Source of the DNA: Salinihabitans flavidus
GTDB taxonomy: Bacteria > Pseudomonadota > Alphaproteobacteria > Rhodobacterales > Rhodobacteraceae
NCBI RefSeq assembly: GCF_900110425.1
Contig: NZ_FODS01000003.1
Span: forward strand, 186,001 to 250,000
DNA: 64,000 nt
Direction of reading: 5' to 3'
The stretch's first letter is position 1. Every line of letters begins with the position of its first letter. Positions 45,640-54,376 of the stretch are shown in pieces. Position numbers and translations under genes: made by a program. Under the pieces are notes generated by a model. That model was not told the DNA's origin, made no database searches, and saw nothing but the letters and a program-made list of their open reading frames with translations.

Positions 45640-46364
45640 GCCGGTTGCATCCCCTGAAGCCGCGAGAGCAGGCTGGCCTGCATCTCCAGCGTGGCAGCCT
45701 GCGCATGGCTGCGCGGCGGCGCCGTGCCGGGAAGCTCCAGCGCCTCGGCCCCGCCCGTCCCCAGAATCCACGCGCGATCGGCAAGCCGCACCGCCTCCAG
45801 CGGATCATGCGTGATCAGGATCACCGTGCGCCCCTGCAGCAGCCGCGCGGCAAGATCCTGCATCGCCAGCCGTGTCGCGGCATCGAGGGCCGAGAACGGC
45901 TCATCCAGCACCACGACCGGGCACTCCTCGATTAGCGTCCGCGCCAGTGCGACGCGCTGGCGCTCTCCACCCGACAGGCTGCCGGGGCGGCGCCGCGCCA
46001 TGCCGTTCAGCCCGACATCGGCCAGCAACGCCCGCGCGCGCGCCCGGTCCGGGCGTTGCCCGCGCAGGCGCGCACCGATGGTGACATTGCGCTCGGCACC
46101 GGCCCACGGCAGAAGCTGCCCGTCCTGCGCCATCATGGCGACGCGCCCGGCCAGCGGCGCGCCGTCACTGGCCCGCAGCCCGCCATCAAGACGGTGCGGC
46201 CCCGGCAGCCCCGCCACAAGCCGGCCCAGCGTGGACTTGCCCACCCCCGACGGCCCCAGCAGGCAGCTCCAGCGCCCGGCGGGCAGGTCCAGCGCCAGAT
46301 CGCGAATCAGGGCCTGTTCGCCCAGCCACAGATCGCCGCGCAGGCTCAGCCCCGGCGCGGTCAT
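45636..46364 (-). CDS. thiZ: Thiamine-precursor ABC transporter ATPase
   Basis: A 242-residue ABC ATPase with Walker A GPSGVGKST, Q-loop MMAQDGQLLPW, signature LSGGERQRVALARTL, Walker B CPVVVLDEPFSALD and the switch His in LITHDPLEA. It powers the ThiXYZ importer. The ATG at 46364 overlaps the binding-protein stop (ATGA), and it overlaps the permease downstream in the same way, so the three are stoichiometrically coupled. Confidence 0.9.
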   Translation of the reverse strand: MTAPGLSLRGDLWLGEQALIRDLALDLPAGRWSCLLGPSGVGKSTLGRLVAGLPGPHRLDGGLRASDGAPLAGRVAMMAQDGQLLPWAGAERNVTIGARLRGQRPDRARARALLADVGLNGMARRRPGSLSGGERQRVALARTLIEECPVVVLDEPFSALDAATRLAMQDLAARLLQGRTVILITHDPLEAVRLADRAWILGTGGAEALELPGTAPPRSHAQAATLEMQASLLSRLQGMQPA

Positions 46365-47305
46365 TGCTCTGCGGTCACATCCACCGCGAGCGCGGCCACC
46401 GGCAGCCCGCCCGGCGTCGCCCCGCGCGTGGCCAGAAACGCCTCGAACCTCGCATAGCGCCCGGCATCGAGCGCGGCGGGACGGGTTGCGAACCGCGGCC
46501 ATGTGTCCGCCCACGCGCGGCGGTTCAACTCGCTGCGCAATTCCGGGGCGGTGGCCGAAAAGACCTCCCACGCCCGCTCGGGCTGATTGAGGATAAACCC
46601 GGCCGCGCGTTCGGTGGCGTTCAGAAAGCGGGCAATCGCATCGGCATCCATTTTTTCGGGGTTGGCGACATAGATCAGCTCGTCATAGGCTGGGATGCCC
46701 TCCGCCTCGGGATAGAAGCAGCGCCCCTCGCTCCCTTCGATCTCAAGATGATTGAGCTCGAAATTGCGGAACGCCCCGATCACGCCATCGACTTGCCCCG
46801 ACATCAGCGCGGGCGAGATCGACCAGCCGATGCCGATCTGCTCCACATCTCCCGGCTCCATCCCGTGATGGGCCAGCATCGCGTCGAGCATCACCTCCTG
46901 CACGCCCGCCACGGCAAAGCCGACCTTGCGCCCCTTGAGATCCGCCATCGTTTGCACCGGCCCTTCGGCCAGCACCACAAGGCAGGTCAGCGGCGTGGAA
47001 ATCAGCGTGCCAACGCGCCGCAGCGGCAGGCCGTTGTGGCGGCTCAGGTGCAGTTGCGGCTGATAGGAGACCGCCAGATCGACACGGCCCGCCGCCGCCA
47101 TGCGCGGCGGGGCGTTGGGATCGGCGGGGGTGACGGTGTCCACCTCCAGCCCCGCTTCGGCGAAATAGCCCAGTTCCTGCGCCAGAACGATGGGCGCGTG
47201 ATCGGGGTTCACGAACCAGTCGAGCATGACGGTCAGCCGGTCCTGTGCGGCGGCTGGCAGGGCAAGTCCGGCGCTCAGGGCAAGGGTGGCAAGAATACGT
47301 TTCAT
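46361..47305 (-). CDS. thiY: Thiamine-precursor ABC transporter substrate-binding protein
   Basis: A 314-residue NMT1/THI5-like periplasmic binding protein. A signal peptide (MKRILATLALSAGLALPAAA) precedes VMLDWFVNPDHAPIVLAQEL, the hallmark of ThiY-type proteins that bind formylaminopyrimidine or related pyrimidines. The ATG at 47305 is used; an in-frame ATG six codons upstream is possible. It follows thiF by 10 bases. Confidence 0.9.
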   Translation of the reverse strand: MKRILATLALSAGLALPAAAQDRLTVMLDWFVNPDHAPIVLAQELGYFAEAGLEVDTVTPADPNAPPRMAAAGRVDLAVSYQPQLHLSRHNGLPLRRVGTLISTPLTCLVVLAEGPVQTMADLKGRKVGFAVAGVQEVMLDAMLAHHGMEPGDVEQIGIGWSISPALMSGQVDGVIGAFRNFELNHLEIEGSEGRCFYPEAEGIPAYDELIYVANPEKMDADAIARFLNATERAAGFILNQPERAWEVFSATAPELRSELNRRAWADTWPRFATRPAALDAGRYARFEAFLATRGATPGGLPVAALAVDVTAEQ

Positions 47306-47315
47306 GGAAGTCCTC

Positions 47316-48269
47316 TCAGTCATGAAGGGCCAGCAGCGCGATATCGCCCTGCCAGCGGGGTTGCAGGGTCTGGCCCGCGTTATGCGCGCGCAGGCCAGTG
47401 GCGCAGGCCAGCACCACGCGGGTGCCTTCGGGTGGGTTGAGCGTGGCGATATCCTCGGGCGGGACATGCCGCGCGGCGGGCGTGAAGGGCGCGGCCTCGC
47501 GGCGCAGGTCGATCAGCAGATCATCGGGGCGGATCTGGCCGCGCGCGATGAACCGCAGCGGCGCGGGCGGCTCCTCCGCGCGGTCGAAGCGAAAGCCGCC
47601 CACCCGCCAGTCCACCGCGTCAAGGCTGACAAGCCGGCCAAGCGGGGTCGGTGCCTGCTTCAGAAGCACCGCCAGCGCCATTTGTGCCTGAAGCGCGCCG
47701 ATGGTCCCGACGACGGGGCCCATCACCCCCGCCGTGGCGCAGGTCGCCCCGCGTTCAGGCAGATCGGGAAAGATCGCGCGCAGGCTGGGCGCACCGCCGC
47801 AACAGCCCGCCACATAGCCCGACAGCCCCAGCGCCGAGGCCGCGATCAGCGGCCTGCCCGCGTCGCGGCAGAGATCCGAAAGCGTCAGGCTCACCGCGAA
47901 ACTGTCCGCGCAATCGAGCACCACATCCGCCCCGGCCACCCACGCGGGCGCATTGGACGGGTCCAGCCACGCGCATATCGGGGTGACGGTCACATCGGGG
48001 TTTAGCCCGTCCAGCGCCTTTGCGGCGGCCCGCGCCTTGGGCTGGCCGATCTGATCCATACGATAAAGCGGCTGGCGGTGCAGGTTACCCTCCTCCACCC
48101 GGTCGCCATCCACCAGCGTGATCCGGCCCACGCCGGCCCCGGCCAGATATTGCAGCACCGGCACGCCCAGCCCCCCGGCGCCCACGACCAGCACGTGGGC
48201 GCGGGCCAGCGCGGCCTGCCCCTGCGCGCCGATACTCGGCAGGATCGTCTGGCGGGCATAGCGGCTCAT
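47316..48269 (-). CDS. thiF: ThiF/MoeB-family adenylyltransferase fused to a rhodanese-like domain
   Basis: A 317-residue E1-like enzyme that would adenylate the C-terminal Gly of ThiS. The nucleotide site is VLVVGAGGLGVPVLQYLAGA and TLVDGDRVEEGNLHRQ; D in VLDCADSFAV and the Cys in CATAGVMGPVVGTIGALQA follow. From about residue 245 a rhodanese-like tail (DDLLIDLRREAAPF) carries a Cys in VVLACATGLRA that could supply sulfur. The two CxxC zinc pairs usual in ThiF/MoeB are absent (PSLRAIFP stands where PCxxCxFP is expected). The start overlaps the thiE stop (ATGA). Confidence 0.87.
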   Translation of the reverse strand: MSRYARQTILPSIGAQGQAALARAHVLVVGAGGLGVPVLQYLAGAGVGRITLVDGDRVEEGNLHRQPLYRMDQIGQPKARAAAKALDGLNPDVTVTPICAWLDPSNAPAWVAGADVVLDCADSFAVSLTLSDLCRDAGRPLIAASALGLSGYVAGCCGGAPSLRAIFPDLPERGATCATAGVMGPVVGTIGALQAQMALAVLLKQAPTPLGRLVSLDAVDWRVGGFRFDRAEEPPAPLRFIARGQIRPDDLLIDLRREAAPFTPAARHVPPEDIATLNPPEGTRVVLACATGLRAHNAGQTLQPRWQGDIALLALHD

Positions 48270-48862
48270 GCGCAAACCCTCAGCCACTCGCGGATGCGCC
48301 CTTCCGGATCGGGGTTTCGGGTGATGTCGGTGACCGCCGCGATGGTATCAGCCCCGGCGTCAAGGGCCGCGCCCGCGCGCTCGGTGCTCATCCCGCCAAT
48401 CGCGCACAGAGGAATATCGCCCAGCAGCCGCTTCCATTCGCGCACCCGCTCCAGCCCCTGCCGGTGCCATTTCATCTGCTTGAGGATCGTCGGGTAAACC
48501 GGGCCCAGCGCGACATAGTCGGGCGCCAGCGACAGCGCGCGGTCAAGCTCCGCACGGTCATGGGTGGACACGCCAAGGCGCAGCCCCGCGCGCCGGATCT
48601 CGGGCAGATCGGCGGTATCGAGATCCTCCTGCCCCAGATGCACCCAGTCGGCGCCCTCCTCAATCGCCAGTTGCCAATGATCGTTGACCACCAGCGCCGC
48701 GCCATGCGCCCGCGCCATCGCCAGCCCCGCACGGATCTCGCGCCGCAGCGCCTTTGGCTCCATCTCCTTGATCCGCAACTGCGCCAGTTTCACGCCAAGC
48801 GGCAGCGCGCGTTCCAGCCACCTGGCGGAGTCGAACACCGGGTAGAAACGGGGCAACGTCAT
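48266..48862 (-). CDS. thiE: Thiamine-phosphate synthase
   Basis: A 198-residue TIM-barrel enzyme that joins HMP-PP and the thiazole phosphate to make thiamine phosphate. It has [59 protein letters not shown] and [20 protein letters not shown]. Start 48862 gives an ATGA overlap with thiG, in line with its neighbours; an ATG two codons upstream is also possible. Confidence 0.92.
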   Translation of the reverse strand: MTLPRFYPVFDSARWLERALPLGVKLAQLRIKEMEPKALRREIRAGLAMARAHGAALVVNDHWQLAIEEGADWVHLGQEDLDTADLPEIRRAGLRLGVSTHDRAELDRALSLAPDYVALGPVYPTILKQMKWHRQGLERVREWKRLLGDIPLCAIGGMSTERAGAALDAGADTIAAVTDITRNPDPEGRIREWLRVCA

Positions 48863-49620
48863 AGCCATGCCTTTCCGATCAGCGGGGTCGAGGGGGTGGC
48901 CATCTCGCGCGGCGCCATCGCATCGGCCCGCGCGGCCAGCGCCCCGGCGCGCGCCGCAAGTCCGAAGGCTTCGGCCATCGCCACCGGATCGCCCGCCTGC
49001 GCCACCGCCGTGTTCAGCAGCACCGCGTCAAACCCCATCTCCATCGCCGCCGCCGCGTGGCTGGGCAGGCCAAGCCCCGCATCCACCACCATCGCGATAT
49101 CGGGAAACCCCGCGCGCAGCGTCCGCAGCCCGTGGCGATTGTTAAGACCAAGGCCGGAGCCGATGGGCGCCCCCCATGGCATCAGCACCCGCGCGCCCGC
49201 ATCGACCAGCCGCCCGGCCAGCACCAGATCCTCGGTCGTGTAGGGAAACACCTCGAACCCCTCGGCGGCGAGCACCTCCGTGGCCTCCAGCAGGCCGAAG
49301 GGATCGGGCTGCAACGTGTCGGCGTGGCCGATCACTTCCAGCTTGATCCGGTCGGTCTCGAACAGATCGCGCGCCATGCGGGCGGTGGTGATCGCCTCGC
49401 GCGCGCTATGGCATCCGGCGGTGTTGGGCAGCACATGCACGCCAAGGCCGCGAATGATATCCCAGAACGCCTGCCCCTGCCCGGCCTCGCGGCGCAGCGA
49501 CACGGTGGCGACCGACGCGCCCGAGGCCCGGAACGCCGCCTCCATGATCGCGGGCGACGGATACTGCGCCGTGCCCAGCATCAGCGGGGTGTCAAACGCG
49601 GTGTCATAGAAATCGCGCAT
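48859..49620 (-). CDS. thiG: Thiazole synthase
   Basis: A 253-residue enzyme that builds the thiazole ring from deoxyxylulose phosphate, dehydroglycine and ThiS thiocarboxylate. It has [40 protein letters not shown], the Schiff-base Lys in [33 protein letters not shown] and [15 protein letters not shown]. The ATG at 49620 lies one base after the thiS stop. Confidence 0.94.
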   Translation of the reverse strand: MRDFYDTAFDTPLMLGTAQYPSPAIMEAAFRASGASVATVSLRREAGQGQAFWDIIRGLGVHVLPNTAGCHSAREAITTARMARDLFETDRIKLEVIGHADTLQPDPFGLLEATEVLAAEGFEVFPYTTEDLVLAGRLVDAGARVLMPWGAPIGSGLGLNNRHGLRTLRAGFPDIAMVVDAGLGLPSHAAAAMEMGFDAVLLNTAVAQAGDPVAMAEAFGLAARAGALAARADAMAPREMATPSTPLIGKAWL

Positions 49621-49621
49621 C

Positions 49622-49819
49622 TCACCCTCCCTGCATGGGGGCGAGCACTTCGAGCCGGTCCCCCTCGCGCAGCATGGTGGCCTCGCGCGCGGATTTCGGC
49701 ACGAACTCCCCGTTGAGCGCCGTGGCCACGCGCCCCGTGGTCCATCCCATCTCCGCCAACGCCCCGGCCACGGTGCCGGCGGCAACCTCCTGCGGTGCGC
49801 CGTTCACTTCAATCTTCAT
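49622..49819 (-). CDS. thiS: Sulfur carrier protein ThiS
   Basis: A 65-residue ubiquitin-fold protein ending in Gly-Gly ([10 protein letters not shown]), the site of thiocarboxylate formation. It begins [20 protein letters not shown]. It overlaps the thiO end by 11 bases and is followed by thiG after one base. A TTG two codons upstream is an unlikely start. Confidence 0.92.
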   Translation of the reverse strand: MKIEVNGAPQEVAAGTVAGALAEMGWTTGRVATALNGEFVPKSAREATMLREGDRLEVLAPMQGG

Positions 49820-50777
49820 GGACAAGATCCCCCTTTATGCCTTCGGTCAGATAACGCGCCGCCTGCCGCCCCAGCGCCGGCGCCATGAGATAGCCGTGGC
49901 GGAACAGACCGTTGAGATGCAGCACCCGCCCCTGCGCCAGCACGCGCGGCACATTGTCGGCGAAGGCCGGGCGCAGATCGGCGCCCGTCTCCACGACCTC
50001 CGCCTCCGCGAACCGCGGGTCGAGCGCATAGGCCGCCGACAGCAACTCCAGCAGCGACCGCGCCGACACGCCCCGGCGATCGGCGCTTTCGATCTGCGTG
50101 GCCCCCAGCATGAAAAGCCCGCCCCTGCGCGGCACGATGTAAAGCGGATGGCGCGGATGCAGCAGGCGCACCGGACGGCTCAGGGAGATGTCGGGCGCCC
50201 CCAGCACGACCATTTCGCCGCGCACCGGGCGCAGGCCGGGGGGCGTGCCCGCCATGCCGCGCGCGTCGATCACCGGGCCGGCGATCTCCTCGGGACAGGC
50301 CGTGCCGGTCTCGATCTGCACACCGCGCGCGGCCAGCGCGGCCACCAGATCGGCCAGCGCGCGGCGCGGGTCCAGATGCGCCTCCTGCGCGAAAAAGAGG
50401 GCCTGCGACGGGCCGGGCAGATCCGGCTCCAGATCGCGCAGCCCGCCGGTCACCCATTCATGCCCCTCGGTGCGGCGGGCAAAGCGCGCAAGCTCCCCCC
50501 TGTCCCGCTCCAGCGTCACGACCAGCGATCCGCGATGCGCCACCGGCGTCACCTCCGCCCAGGCGCGGGCGGCCTCGCGGCCATGACGGACAATCGCCGG
50601 CTCGGCCACCGCCCCCTCGCAGAAGGGCGCGAGCATGCCGCCCGCCCACCATGAACAGCCATGCGGGCCGGGCGGGCCGCTGCGGTCGATCACGCGCGGC
50701 GCCGCGCCCGCCTTGCACAGCGCCAGCGCGGCCCAGAGCCCGGCCACCCCCGCGCCGATGATCGTGACATCAGCCAT
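49809..50777 (-). CDS. thiO: Glycine oxidase ThiO
   Basis: A 322-residue FAD-dependent amine oxidase that makes dehydroglycine for ThiG. The FAD motif is VTIIGAGVAGLWAALALCKA; the GGMLAPFCEG segment and the C-terminal LFRHGYLMAPALG are typical of ThiO. Presence of ThiO rather than ThiH points to oxygen-dependent thiazole synthesis. The ATG at 50777 lies within the thiD 3' end (eight-base overlap). Confidence 0.92.
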   Translation of the reverse strand: MADVTIIGAGVAGLWAALALCKAGAAPRVIDRSGPPGPHGCSWWAGGMLAPFCEGAVAEPAIVRHGREAARAWAEVTPVAHRGSLVVTLERDRGELARFARRTEGHEWVTGGLRDLEPDLPGPSQALFFAQEAHLDPRRALADLVAALAARGVQIETGTACPEEIAGPVIDARGMAGTPPGLRPVRGEMVVLGAPDISLSRPVRLLHPRHPLYIVPRRGGLFMLGATQIESADRRGVSARSLLELLSAAYALDPRFAEAEVVETGADLRPAFADNVPRVLAQGRVLHLNGLFRHGYLMAPALGRQAARYLTEGIKGDLVHED

Positions 50778-51585
50778 CGCGCCAGACCTCGTGAAAATGA
50801 TGCACCGGCCCATGCCCCGACCCGACGCCCAGACCATCCGCCGCCGCGATCGCCCCTTGCAGATAGCCATGCGCGCGCCGCACCGCGTCCGTCAGCGTCA
50901 TGCCCCGCGCCAGCCCGGCGGCAATCGCCGCCGACAGGGTGCAGCCAGTGCCATGCGTGTTGCGCGTGCGCTGGCGCGGCGCGCACAGGCGGGTGACGCG
51001 CCCCCCCTCGATCAGCAGGTCAACGCATTCCGTCCCGCCGCCGTGCCCGCCCTTCATCAGAACCGCGCGCGGCCCCAGCGCGCAAAGGGCCTGCCCCTGC
51101 TCGCGCATCCCGGCCTCGTCCCGCGCCGGACGGGTGCCAAGCAGATCGGCCGCTTCGGGCAGGTTGGGCGTGAGCAGCGCGGCCCGCGGCAACAGCCGCT
51201 CGCGCAGCGCGGCCACCGCATCGGCGGGCAAGAGCCGGTCACCGGATTTCGCGACCATCACGGGGTCCAGCACCACGGGCACCTCCCGGCCGCGCAGGCC
51301 CTCCGCGACGGTTGCGATCGCCTCCGTCCCGCCCAGCATGCCAAGCTTGACCGCGCGCACCGCCAGATCGCCGAACACCGCCTCCATCTGCGCGGCGATC
51401 ATCGCGGGGCTGGCCCCCTCCACCCGCGTCACCTCGCGGGTGTTCTGCGCCGTCAGCGCGGTGACGACGCTCGCGCCATAGACGCCAAGCGCACTGAAGG
51501 CTTTCAGATCGGCCTGAATCCCGGCGCCACCGCCGGAATCGGAGCCTGCGATTGTGAGCGCTATGGGAACCAGAGGAGCCTCCAT
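50770..51585 (-). CDS. thiD: Hydroxymethylpyrimidine/phosphomethylpyrimidine kinase
   Basis: A 271-residue kinase that phosphorylates HMP and HMP-P. It has IAGSDSGGGAGIQADLKAFS, VVLDPVMVAKSGDRLL, LLTPNLPEAADLLG, LMKGGHGGGTECVDLL and the catalytic NTHGTGCTLSAAIAAGLARG. It is the first gene of the thiamine operon, with the TPP riboswitch starting about 60 bases upstream. A longer frame reaches into the riboswitch region but the ATG at 51585 fits the family. Confidence 0.94.
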   Translation of the reverse strand: MEAPLVPIALTIAGSDSGGGAGIQADLKAFSALGVYGASVVTALTAQNTREVTRVEGASPAMIAAQMEAVFGDLAVRAVKLGMLGGTEAIATVAEGLRGREVPVVLDPVMVAKSGDRLLPADAVAALRERLLPRAALLTPNLPEAADLLGTRPARDEAGMREQGQALCALGPRAVLMKGGHGGGTECVDLLIEGGRVTRLCAPRQRTRNTHGTGCTLSAAIAAGLARGMTLTDAVRRAHGYLQGAIAAADGLGVGSGHGPVHHFHEVWRDG

Positions 51586-51644
51586 TTTCGTTGCAACCAA
51601 CGTCAGGAGGCGGGGATTCGGGCGTGACATGGGCCCAAATGTTC

Positions 51645-51730
51645 ACCGTTCCCTACGCCGGTATGATCCGGATCAGGTTCGATGGGTTGGCGCATTGCCT
51701 CTCAGCCCCGCAACAGGGCACCCCAACGGT
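51645..51730 (-). promoter_or_regulatory. TPP riboswitch (THI element)
   Basis: On the minus strand the sequence runs ACCGTTGGGGTGCCC, then GGGGCTGAGAGG, ACCCATCGAACCTGATCCGG, ATCATACCGGCGTAGGGAA and CGGT. The conserved CUGAGA and ACCUGAUCxGGAUxAUxCCxGCGxAGGGA parts are all present, and the terminal P1 arms ACCGTT and AACGGT pair perfectly. TPP binding should shut off thiDOSGEF-thiYZX, probably by hiding the thiD ribosome site, as no T-run terminator is obvious. Confidence 0.96.
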
Positions 51731-51742
51731 TTGTGTGTGCAA

Positions 51743-51770
51743 GGGTAACTGCGAAGACGCGCCCCCGCAA
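51743..51770 (-). promoter_or_regulatory. Candidate thiamine-operon promoter
   Basis: Minus-strand TTGCGG (51765-51770) and TTACCC (51743-51748) are 16 bases apart, putting the start of transcription near 51735, just before the riboswitch. It lies in the 48-base gap after the DUF6544-like gene. Confidence 0.4.
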
Positions 51771-51778
51771 GGGGTCGA

Positions 51779-52618
51779 TCACCGCGCGGGCGCCGGAAAG
51801 CGGATCTCCGAGACATCGGCCAGAAAGAACGGGAAATAGGCGTCCGTGCCGAACATGTTGCCGGCCTCCACGCGGAACGGCAGGCGATAACCGCCCACCT
51901 CCCGGAAATCGGACATAACGGCCCCGAAAGGTTGCAGACGGTGAACCTTCTCGGGGTTGGCATCGCTCCAGCGCTGGAACGACACCTCCACCGGGCGGCC
52001 CTCCGAATCGACCGTCACATCGACGGCCTGTTCCAGCCCCGCGTGCCGGATCGTGACGCGCGCGGTATCTTCGCCCGCCGCCTCCCACGTCACGCCGGGG
52101 CCGGGCAGCAGGGCGGCCGGCGACCAGATCACCGCCTCCGCGACATAGCGCCCGAAGGCCGACCGCCTGTGATCCGCATCGCCCCCCAGCCGCGCGACCG
52201 GGATCAGCCACAGGATGCGAAACCGTGTCCACGTCCCGGAATCCGACCCTGAAATCGGCAGCCCCCCGCGCGTGCGCATGGCCCAGACAAATCCCTCCGG
52301 CGCGGCGAGGATCTGGCGCGCGCGCATGGGCCGATAGGCCGGAGCCTGCTTCGTGCCAAGGCTGAACTGCCCGGTCATGTCGATCTCCGCCACCGTCCAG
52401 AGCGGCGCACCCGGCGCGATCATGAAACTGAAATACCGCCGCGCGGGCTCTGGCAGATCGGCCACCATGTCCGACGCAAAACGCTGCGGCGCCTGCGGCT
52501 GAAGCGCGGCAAGCCGCCGCCATTCGGCGCGATCCGCCCGCCGGTCCATCACCAGAAGGGCCGCCAGCCCCAGAAAGACAAGCGCGATGAGCAGACCAAG
52601 GGCGATGATAAGTTTCAT
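51779..52618 (-). CDS. DUF6544/DUF6920-like membrane-anchored protein
   Basis: A 279-residue protein with one N-terminal membrane helix (MKLIIALGLLIALVFLGLAA) and a beta-rich exported or periplasmic part (FSFMIAPGAPLWTVAEIDMT, VWAMRTRGGLPISGSDSGTW, GGYRLPFRVEAGNMFGTDAY). It resembles a family of DUF6544/DUF6920 proteins of unknown function; the family number is from memory. It lies just upstream of the thiamine operon on the same strand, but the riboswitch and its own promoter probably separate them. Confidence 0.75.
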   Translation of the reverse strand: MKLIIALGLLIALVFLGLAALLVMDRRADRAEWRRLAALQPQAPQRFASDMVADLPEPARRYFSFMIAPGAPLWTVAEIDMTGQFSLGTKQAPAYRPMRARQILAAPEGFVWAMRTRGGLPISGSDSGTWTRFRILWLIPVARLGGDADHRRSAFGRYVAEAVIWSPAALLPGPGVTWEAAGEDTARVTIRHAGLEQAVDVTVDSEGRPVEVSFQRWSDANPEKVHRLQPFGAVMSDFREVGGYRLPFRVEAGNMFGTDAYFPFFLADVSEIRFPAPAR

Positions 52619-53052
52619 GACCGCGATACTGGAGGAGATCCCCCGATTGTCAAAGCAAACCGCGCCGGTCCCCGCCCGCACCGGGAACAGGGATGGTCAA
52701 TGCGGCCCGGAGCCGACCACCGTTTAAGGTGCAGCGAACGAGAGCGGGAGCGTTTGGCGGCCACCACGCCCAGGGCGCGCATCGCCGGGCCGGGGGCAGC
52801 ACGACGATGCACGGCGACCTTCGGCCTTGATCCCGCGCGGGGGCAAAAAAGGCTGTCTGCTCCGCTCGCACGTCTGCCAGTCGGGCCTCCATCAGCGGGC
52901 TGCACCGCCGCGAGGCAGATTGGAGGCCCAAATTGCTGAATGCTGCATTGGCTTGGCTCCCTCGTCATCAGCCCTTTGCGCAGGTTCCGGGTCACGATCT
53001 CAGTGGCGGACCTCGTACAAAATGACTCAACGACGCAACGTTGGAGACCAAC
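52619..53052. other. 434-base gap with no supported gene
   Basis: Open frames here are short, differ in frame and strand, and show no recognisable domain. The last 13 bases before the DMT gene (GTTGGAGACCAAC, 53040-53052) form a small hairpin that holds the GGAG ribosome site in its stem. The stretch may be decayed DNA that came with the DMT gene. Confidence 0.5.
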
Positions 53053-54027
53053 ATGAGAACTGAATCGCGACCGACACCGACATCCAGCGCGACGCTTTCG
53101 ATGGGGCCCGTGGAATGGGCGATGCTGCTCCTGCTCTCGGTTCTGTGGGGCGGCTCGTTCTTCTTCGTGGGTGTTGCTGTTCGAGACCTTCCCACCCTGA
53201 CAATCATGGTGCTGCGCGTTGGTCTGGCCGCTCTGGTTCTCTGGGGCGTGATCGCCGTGCTGAAACGACCCCTGCCGCGCAATCCCCGTGCATGGATCGC
53301 GTTCCTCGGCATGGGGGTTCTGAACAACCTCATTCCTTTCGGTCTGATCGTCTGGGGCCAGCAGACTATCGCCTCCGGCCTCGCCTCAATCCTCAACGCG
53401 ACGACGCCCTTGTTCACCGTCGCGGTCGCCGGGTTCCTGCTCTCTGACGAGCGGATCAACGGCCGCAAGCTCATGGGTATTGCCGCTGGATTCGCCGGAG
53501 TGGTGGTCATGATCGGACCCGGAGCCCTGTCCGGACTCGGAACCGATGTCGCGGCGCAGTTCGCCTGTCTCGGAGGCGCGGTGTCCTATGCCTTTGCCGG
53601 CGTGTTCGGGCGGCGCTTCAAGCGTCTCGGGGTCGATCCGGTCGTCGTAGCAGCAGGCCAGGTGACGGGCTCCACACTCGTCCTTGCCCCGCTCGCTCTC
53701 GTCATCGACCGTCCATGGGCGCTGGCGATGCCAGCGCCCTCGACTTGGGCGGCGATCGTCGGTCTCGCCGTCCTTTCGACGGCTCTCGCCTATATCCTCT
53801 ACTTTCAGATTCTTCAGCGCGCCGGGGCGACCAACCTTCTCTTGGTCACCTTCCTTATACCCATTTCCGCGATCGCTCTAGGCGTTCTCCTTTTGGGCGA
53901 ACATCTGAGCGGCCTGGAAATCGCGGGCATGGTGCTCATTGGGGCGGGACTTCTCGCAATCGATGGTCGGGTGCTGAACATCGGCAAAAGGCGGTCGGCG
54001 ACCTCGCAGGCAACTATCCGGCGGTAA
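53053..54027 (+). CDS. DMT-superfamily (EamA) transporter
   Basis: A 324-residue inner-membrane transporter with about ten helices and two EamA repeats (VLWGGSFFFVGVAVRDLPTL; AAIVGLAVLSTALAYILYFQ). It likely exports a small metabolite or amino acid; the substrate is unknown. The ATG at 53053 follows GGAG. Codons here use more CTC, GTT and CTT than neighbours, and both flanks are long gaps of a kind absent elsewhere in the window, so recent transfer is possible. Confidence 0.86.
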   Translation: MRTESRPTPTSSATLSMGPVEWAMLLLLSVLWGGSFFFVGVAVRDLPTLTIMVLRVGLAALVLWGVIAVLKRPLPRNPRAWIAFLGMGVLNNLIPFGLIVWGQQTIASGLASILNATTPLFTVAVAGFLLSDERINGRKLMGIAAGFAGVVVMIGPGALSGLGTDVAAQFACLGGAVSYAFAGVFGRRFKRLGVDPVVVAAGQVTGSTLVLAPLALVIDRPWALAMPAPSTWAAIVGLAVLSTALAYILYFQILQRAGATNLLLVTFLIPISAIALGVLLLGEHLSGLEIAGMVLIGAGLLAIDGRVLNIGKRRSATSQATIRR

Positions 54028-54376
54028 GTCCGCAAGGTCCGCATAGCGGTCACTTGTGCCGGTCACCGCGACCGACAGCGTCGCTTTCGACCCGCCCGAC
54101 CACAAACACATCCGCCGCGAGCCGCAGACGCCCGCCCGGCGGCGTCGCTGAACCGTCTGCCCGTCCGGCCCCTCGCGGCCCGCCGCGCATTCACCCGATC
54201 TCAACTCTTCTTGCCAGATCGTAAAGACCGCCGCGTTCACGATGCCCGTTCGCGCCCCCGGCACCGACGCGATACCGACGTGATACCGACGTAATACCGC
54301 ATACCGATTTCTGAGGTTTTCCAGCGGATTAACTTTGATTCGCGACGATTCGTCCGAATGTTGCGGGCCGGCGCGT
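54028..54376. other. 349-base convergent gap with no supported gene
   Basis: Between the DMT transporter and ruvB. It holds the third 11-bp repeat array at 54259-54302. A minus-strand frame of about 128 codons crosses it but needs a GTG inside the repeat, runs into the DMT gene and has no recognisable domain. Confidence 0.5.
54259..54302 (-). repeat. 11-bp iterated repeat, copy 3 (four units)
   Basis: Read on the minus strand: TATGCGGTATT, ACGTCGGTATC, ACGTCGGTATC and GCGTCGGTGCC at exact 11-base steps. It begins about 75 bases after the ruvB stop on the ruvB sense strand, in a convergent gap. Confidence 0.85.

Noticed and set aside
52615-52995. Minus-strand frame of 126 codons upstream of the DUF6544-like gene
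   Set aside because: No ribosome site or domain is visible and it overlaps the start of the next gene. It may be decayed DNA but I cannot show it.
53878-54264. Minus-strand frame of 128 codons between ruvB and the DMT gene
   Set aside because: It starts at a GTG inside the 11-bp repeat, overlaps the DMT gene on the other strand, and has no recognisable domain.
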